Shown in pieces: positions 59,976-64,000 of a stretch of 64,000 nt of DNA; position 1 is the stretch's first letter, and each line of letters begins with the position of its first letter. The notes under the pieces were generated by a model, which saw nothing but the letters and a program-made list of their open reading frames with translations, did no database searches and was not told the origin of the DNA. Location: the NCBI RefSeq assembly GCF_011758805.1, contig NZ_JAANOW010000001.1:124001-188000 (forward strand). The letters are read 5' to 3'. This DNA comes from Mycolicibacterium fluoranthenivorans. Its GTDB lineage: Bacteria > Actinomycetota > Actinomycetes > Mycobacteriales > Mycobacteriaceae. The position numbers and the translations under genes were made by a program.

Positions 59976-62464
59976 CGGGTGTCGTCGTCCGGGGCGTGGG
60001 CCAGTGCGGTGTCCAGCGGGTCGGGCCGGTGTTCCCGCACCGGACGGGTGGGCGGCACCAGGTCGGCGCGGTCGGGCTGACCGCGGAACCGGTGCCACAG
60101 CCGGCGTCCGACCAGCAGTGCGAGTATGACGCCGCCGGTCAAGGTGATGAAGAACAGCACCTTTCCGTAGGCGTTGGAATGCACCGACAACCGGACCTGC
60201 TCACCCAGGGGCATCCCGTCGACTGTGGTCAGGGCGACGTCGACGGCGACGCGTTGGGTGAAGTGCACCTCGATCGGCACCCGCAGCGGCAGGTAGCCGG
60301 GAGGTAGTTCGATCTCGCCGGGGTCGGTCACCGTCATCCCGGGCGGAGCGTCGATGTGCAACCGCACCCGGATGGGCACCGGCAGGTCGTTGCGCAGGGC
60401 CAGCGGCAGTGGACTGCGCTCAGTGGCCAACGTGTAGGACCCGCCGGGGTTCACGATGGTGACCGCCCCGGTCAGATCCGCGAGCGTGCGCTGGACGGTC
60501 GAAAGCCGTTGCTGTGCAAGGCCGTTGCGTGCATCGGGAGGTACGGTCTGGCTCAGCGCCCGCAACATGTCCTCGCGCAGCGGCGCGGTGTACTGCGGAC
60601 CCGTCAGGCCGGTCTGCTGATCGGTGGTCAGTGCGGCGGTGAGCTCCGAGAGCCGTGTGGTGGTCGAGCCGATACCGGAGATGACGTCGTCGTCGAACCG
60701 GGCCCGCGGATTGCCGTCGATGGCGGGTGGGCGTCCGGCCGCCGAGGGGGCCGCGGCCAGGGTTTCGTCGATCAGCGCCGGGAGCGGGCGCGGCACGGCG
60801 AGACCGGCGCGCAGCGTGCTGGAGATCGCGGTGAACACCGCCTGGGCTTCGTCGGGCCGCAGATTCCACGCCAGCGGGGGCATCACGATCTGGGTGCGGG
60901 GCTCGATATCCGGTCGCAGGCCCCGCCAGAGCAGCGAACCCAGCGCGTCCTGCAGGCGGGCCACCTGCGAGTCATGGGCGAGCGGGATCGTGAGCGACGA
61001 GTCCACATACGTCGGTGTCTGCGGGTCTGTCCCGGCCCCGGCCAGCGCGGCCCCGACCATCGGGTCGAACGGCGCGGTGACCACCTGCGGTGCGTCGCGG
61101 CGCGGGTCCAGCGCGACGGTGTCCTCGCCGCTCGCGGTCAGCGGCGCCGCGGCGATCGCGACCGTCGGGCCTTGCGCCGCCAGCAGTGACACGGTCCGCT
61201 CGGTCATCGGCCCGTCGCCGAGCAGGGCGGCACCGCGCACCGACTTGATACCGAGGATCTGGTCCACGATGTCGGCGGCGCCGGTGGTCGCGGCCGTGTT
61301 CAGGGTGGGGTCGCCCACCCGGGCCAGCGCGTCCACATCGGCCTGCGCGTACACCGTGGGCGTCACGCAGGTGCGTTGTGCCAACGCTTTGAGCCGGTTG
61401 AGCCAGTCGACGGCCGCGTCCTTGCCCGCGCCCGGCCGGGTGGGTGCGTTCAGCCCGCCGTCCGGGGTGGTGCTGACCACGTAGCCGGCGGTCATCGCAT
61501 TGACGGTGACCAGGAGGTCCGGATCGACCGCCAGACACAGCGCGGTGCGGACGGTGCCGTCGGGATCCACTTCGGGGCTGGTGGCGAAATCGGCGGCGGT
61601 CAGCAGGGTGTCCAGCCGGCCACCCGAGGCCAGCGAGGTGGCCAGGTCGTCATCGACCAACCGCACCGGCGTGGTGCCACCGGGGATACCGGCCGCCAGC
61701 CTGGGCCGATCGGCCAGCGGCCACAGCACCGTCGTGGCGACCGGTCTGGTGGTGTCCGGTGCCACGACGGCGCCGACCGGCGGGGCCCCGTCGGTGCCGG
61801 CGGTGTCCGTCGGATCGGCGGGCACCCCGAGCACCGGCAACAGGAAGCGGGCATCGTCGAGCCGGGCCGGCTCGCCGTAGTCCGGGGTGCCGTTGACGTT
61901 CACCAGGACGGGGTACACGCCCGGTTTGTCGATGTGCAGGGAGGGCTGGCCGCCGGCCCGCACCGGGTAGCTCAGGGTGAACGGGACCTTCTCACCACGC
62001 TGCAGCTCGGGCGCCAGGGTGATGAAGTCGGCGACGGGTTCGTACTGGTCCAGGTTTCCGGACAGATTGCTGCGCAGCCCGGGGGCGGCGGTGACGCCGG
62101 CGGCGTGTTCGAGCCGGACGACGATGTCACGCACCGGCCGGTCGCCCACATTGCTCACGGTGCCGGCGACGGTGACCACGGCATCGCTGGTGGTCGTGAC
62201 GATATCGGGGGTGACACGGTCGATCTGCAGGTGCAGGAACTGCGCGGAACTCGGCTCACCGGCGGCCGCGCGCGGCGAGACGGCGGGGGTGGCGACCAGG
62301 ATCAGCAGTACTGCGGCAGCGAGGAAGCGGAAGACGTGGACCGGCGGGCAGGAGCGAAGCGACCGGGGAAGTCGAACAAGCGGGCAGGAGCGAAGCGACC
62401 CGGGGAAACGAAGAAGCGGTGAGGGGCGAAGCGACCCGGTACGCCGGACCGCCACCGAACTCAC
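59972..62464 (-). CDS. Large secreted/membrane protein (Rv3909-like, DUF6049)
   Basis: An 830-residue protein. Near the N-terminus are three 12-residue repeats, then a hydrophobic signal segment ([19 protein letters not shown]), a beta-rich outer region ([24 protein letters not shown]) with a CARDB-like fold, and a C-terminal transmembrane helix ([23 protein letters not shown]). GTG at 62464 overlaps the NUDIX stop by 4 nt; ATG five codons further up is possible. It is always placed between mutT4 and murJ in mycobacteria and may support flippase function; that is inference. Confidence 0.88.
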   Translation of the reverse strand: MSSVAVRRTGSLRPSPLLRFPGSLRSCPLVRLPRSLRSCPPVHVFRFLAAAVLLILVATPAVSPRAAAGEPSSAQFLHLQIDRVTPDIVTTTSDAVVTVAGTVSNVGDRPVRDIVVRLEHAAGVTAAPGLRSNLSGNLDQYEPVADFITLAPELQRGEKVPFTLSYPVRAGGQPSLHIDKPGVYPVLVNVNGTPDYGEPARLDDARFLLPVLGVPADPTDTAGTDGAPPVGAVVAPDTTRPVATTVLWPLADRPRLAAGIPGGTTPVRLVDDDLATSLASGGRLDTLLTAADFATSPEVDPDGTVRTALCLAVDPDLLVTVNAMTAGYVVSTTPDGGLNAPTRPGAGKDAAVDWLNRLKALAQRTCVTPTVYAQADVDALARVGDPTLNTAATTGAADIVDQILGIKSVRGAALLGDGPMTERTVSLLAAQGPTVAIAAAPLTASGEDTVALDPRRDAPQVVTAPFDPMVGAALAGAGTDPQTPTYVDSSLTIPLAHDSQVARLQDALGSLLWRGLRPDIEPRTQIVMPPLAWNLRPDEAQAVFTAISSTLRAGLAVPRPLPALIDETLAAAPSAAGRPPAIDGNPRARFDDDVISGIGSTTTRLSELTAALTTDQQTGLTGPQYTAPLREDMLRALSQTVPPDARNGLAQQRLSTVQRTLADLTGAVTIVNPGGSYTLATERSPLPLALRNDLPVPIRVRLHIDAPPGMTVTDPGEIELPPGYLPLRVPIEVHFTQRVAVDVALTTVDGMPLGEQVRLSVHSNAYGKVLFFITLTGGVILALLVGRRLWHRFRGQPDRADLVPPTRPVREHRPDPLDTALAHAPDDDTR
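62330..62437 (-). repeat. Three in-frame 36-bp repeats in the Rv3909-like gene
   Basis: Encode [24 protein letters not shown] and [12 protein letters not shown]. The nucleotide core GGGCAGGAGCGAAGCGACC matches the array at 29245-29341 on the other strand apart from one base. Confidence 0.85.
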
Positions 62465-63234
62465 GGGCCGTTTCCGCATCCGTTCGCCCGCCGGCCGGAC
62501 GAGTCTTCCTGGCGACGGTTCCGGGTGTGCGAATGGGTCTGCGGACGTCGTCGCGGGGAGCTGTGCGGTAGTGGCGGCAGCGCCGCCGGGCCATCGGATT
62601 GCAGCTTCTCGATCAGTTCGCCCGCGACCTCGGCCAGCCGGCGCTCGTCGGCGTAGGCCAGCCGGGCCGGCAGGTCCCCGATCGGAACCCACGCGACCTC
62701 GGTGACCTCGACATCGTCGTCGGAGAGTTCGCCACCCAGGAATCGCATCAGGTAATGGTGCACTGTCTTGTGCACCCGGCGCCCCTCGGTGACGAACCAG
62801 TAGTCGATGCTGCCCAACGCCGCCAGCACGCTGCCCTGGATCCCGGTCTCCTCGGCGACTTCGCGGATCGCCGTCTGTTCGGCGGTCTCACCCATCTCGA
62901 TATGGCCCTTGGGCAGTGACCAGAGCATCCGGCCACGCCGGTCGATCCGGCCGATCAATGCGGCGACCTGGCTCTCTTTGGGCCCGTCGATACCGTCGAT
63001 GACCAGGCCGCCCGCCGATGTCTCGTGCACGGTGCGCAGTCGTTCCTGGGCGCGCCGGGGCGGGCGCTGCGGACGGTTCTGGCCTGGTTTGGCCGGAGTG
63101 GGTGTCAACTCGGCGGCCGGCTGGTCGGCGTTCGCAGCGGACTGCTCGGCGGCGGGTGCGGGTGGACCGGCAGCACGGCGACCGCGGCGACGCCCTCGGC
63201 GCCGTCGCGGTTTGGCTTGTTCGCCGTCCGACAC
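62461..63234 (-). CDS. mutT4: NUDIX hydrolase (MutT4-like)
   Basis: A 257-residue protein. The basic Arg-rich N-terminus ([14 protein letters not shown]) precedes a NUDIX domain; the Nudix box reads [22 protein letters not shown] (G-x5-E-x7-RE-x2-EE-x-G intact). It hydrolyses nucleoside diphosphate derivatives; MutT4 sanitises oxidised nucleotides. GTG at 63234 sits 7 nt after TACTAT, suggesting leaderless transcription. 4-nt GTGA overlap with the downstream gene. Confidence 0.92.
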   Translation of the reverse strand: MSDGEQAKPRRRRGRRRGRRAAGPPAPAAEQSAANADQPAAELTPTPAKPGQNRPQRPPRRAQERLRTVHETSAGGLVIDGIDGPKESQVAALIGRIDRRGRMLWSLPKGHIEMGETAEQTAIREVAEETGIQGSVLAALGSIDYWFVTEGRRVHKTVHHYLMRFLGGELSDDDVEVTEVAWVPIGDLPARLAYADERRLAEVAGELIEKLQSDGPAALPPLPHSSPRRRPQTHSHTRNRRQEDSSGRRANGCGNGP

Positions 63235-63408
63235 CCAAGCGATAGTAGCTGCAGCGGCGTGCCCTTCCCGCCACACTGGCCCGGTCGTGGCCGGGCTGTC
63301 GCCGGGTCGTTATCGGCCGACCCCGGCCGACGGCGCGACTTCTCAGCGCGCTCTCGTTCCTCGTGCGCTTGATCGGCGTCCCGCGCCCGGTCACTAGACT
63401 CACCGACC

Positions 63409-64000
63409 GTGCCGAACGACGCGACTCCCGACGCCGCCGATGCCGAACTGCTGGCCGGCGCCTGGTTGGCGCTGAGCCGATACCGGCATCTGCTGGTTGA
63501 TCTGGGCGCCACGTTCGCCGCCGCCGGCCACGAGTTGTACCTGGTGGGGGGCAGTGTCCGGGATGCGCTGCTGGGCCGCGACTACACGGATCTGGACTTC
63601 ACCACCGACGCCCGCCCGGAGCAGATGCTGAAGTTCCTGCGCGGGTGGGGTGACGCACTCTGGGACACCGGTATCGACTTCGGCACGATCGGGGTCGGCA
63701 AGGACGGCTATCGGCTGGAGATCACCACCTTCCGGTCCGACAGCTATGACCAGGTGACGCGCAATCCACAGGTGCGTTTCGGCGACAGCCTGGACGAGGA
63801 TCTGGTGCGCCGCGACTTCACCGTCAACGCGATGGCGGTGCGGATCGGCGAAGACGGTCCCGCGGAGTTCTGCGACCCGCTCGGTGGTCTGGCGGCGCTG
63901 CGCGCCAAGGTGCTGGACACGCCGTCGGCGCCGCAGGTGTCCTTCGGCGACGATCCGCTGCGGATGTTGCGGGCCGCACGGTTCGTGTCCCAGCTCGGCT
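63409..64000 (+). CDS. pcnA: PcnA, CCA-adding/poly(A) polymerase family (3' end beyond window)
   Basis: A partial frame of 197 codons open to the right edge. Nucleotidyltransferase core: ELYLVGGSVRDALLG, DLDFTTDARPEQ (catalytic DxD), GTIGV, ITTFRSDSYD and RRDFTVNAMAV, then GDDPLRMLRAARFVSQL. It adds or repairs CCA ends on tRNA. GTG start; TAGACT at 63395-63400 is 8 nt upstream, a likely leaderless promoter. Divergent from mutT4. Confidence 0.95.
   Translation, partial: MPNDATPDAADAELLAGAWLALSRYRHLLVDLGATFAAAGHELYLVGGSVRDALLGRDYTDLDFTTDARPEQMLKFLRGWGDALWDTGIDFGTIGVGKDGYRLEITTFRSDSYDQVTRNPQVRFGDSLDEDLVRRDFTVNAMAVRIGEDGPAEFCDPLGGLAALRAKVLDTPSAPQVSFGDDPLRMLRAARFVSQLG

Noticed and set aside
57765..60080. 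A 771-codon plus-strand open frame opposite the MurJ-pseudokinase gene
   Set aside because: It is a high-GC shadow; the minus strand encodes a clear MurJ and the opposite translation is rich in Arg, Gly and Gln without any domain.

Overview
The window is a piece of a mycobacterial chromosome centred on the replication origin, most likely from a rapid-growing Mycolicibacterium. Three things point this way: the gene order dnaA-dnaN-gnd-recF-DUF721-gyrB-gyrA, with gnd between dnaN and recF as in rapid growers; the flanking ileT/alaT/leuT tRNAs and the fhaA-fhaB-pstP-rodA-pbpA-pknA-pknB cluster; and the very high GC content with frequent GTG and TTG starts. The contig is reversed relative to the usual dnaA-forward convention, so dnaA, dnaN and the gyrases are on the minus strand.

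Positions 1-19450 are an accessory island that ends against the 3' end of a tRNA-Leu(CAG) gene. It carries two paralogous polymorphic toxins in inverted orientation (241-2769 minus, with a Hint autoprocessing domain and an HNH nuclease; 8169-10160 plus, with an unknown toxin end). Each is followed by a different probable immunity gene: a DUF4265 protein cut by the left edge, and a 156-aa unknown protein. Between them are an SDR-MerR operon with an 18-bp palindrome in front, a headless TetR remnant and a DUF4262-DUF4259 fusion. Rightward come a HEPN-like protein, a decayed serine recombinase, a GNAT-PIN-PUA-like fusion coupled to an ASCH protein, and a compact three-gene operon (SF1 helicase, DarT-like DNA ADP-ribosyltransferase, ADP-ribosylglycohydrolase-VOC fusion). 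That operon is the best candidate for a little-described defence or toxin-antitoxin system here. Codon usage in the 11-19 kb part is visibly less GC-rich than in the core.

Positions 19450-33400 are the conserved growth and division signalling block: FHA proteins, the phosphatase PstP, RodA, PbpA and the kinases PknA and PknB, joined by 4-nt stop/start overlaps. After it come trpG/pabA, a DUF881 protein, CrgA, a PH-domain protein, PpiA, CwsA and a secreted protein.

Positions 33600-46150 hold tRNA-Ala and tRNA-Ile, a DUF3566 membrane protein, gyrA, gyrB, DUF721, recF, gnd, dnaN, the origin (43523-44102, with DnaA boxes and an AT-rich stretch) and dnaA. From 46150 rightward run rpmH, rnpA, yidD, yidC, jag, rsmG, parA and parB, with two perfect parS sites, one over the start of rsmG and one inside parA. 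Then come a GNAT protein, cwlM, thioredoxin and thioredoxin reductase, rsmA/sigM, a MurJ flippase fused to a pseudokinase, a large secreted/membrane protein, a NUDIX hydrolase and the start of pcnA, which runs off the right edge.

Functionally the core couples replication initiation and segregation (DnaA, DnaN, RecF, gyrase, ParAB-parS) with peptidoglycan synthesis under Ser/Thr kinase control (PknA/B, PstP, FhaA, CwlM, MurJ-pseudokinase, RodA-PbpA, CrgA, CwsA). The island adds interbacterial competition and putative nucleic-acid-modifying defence modules.
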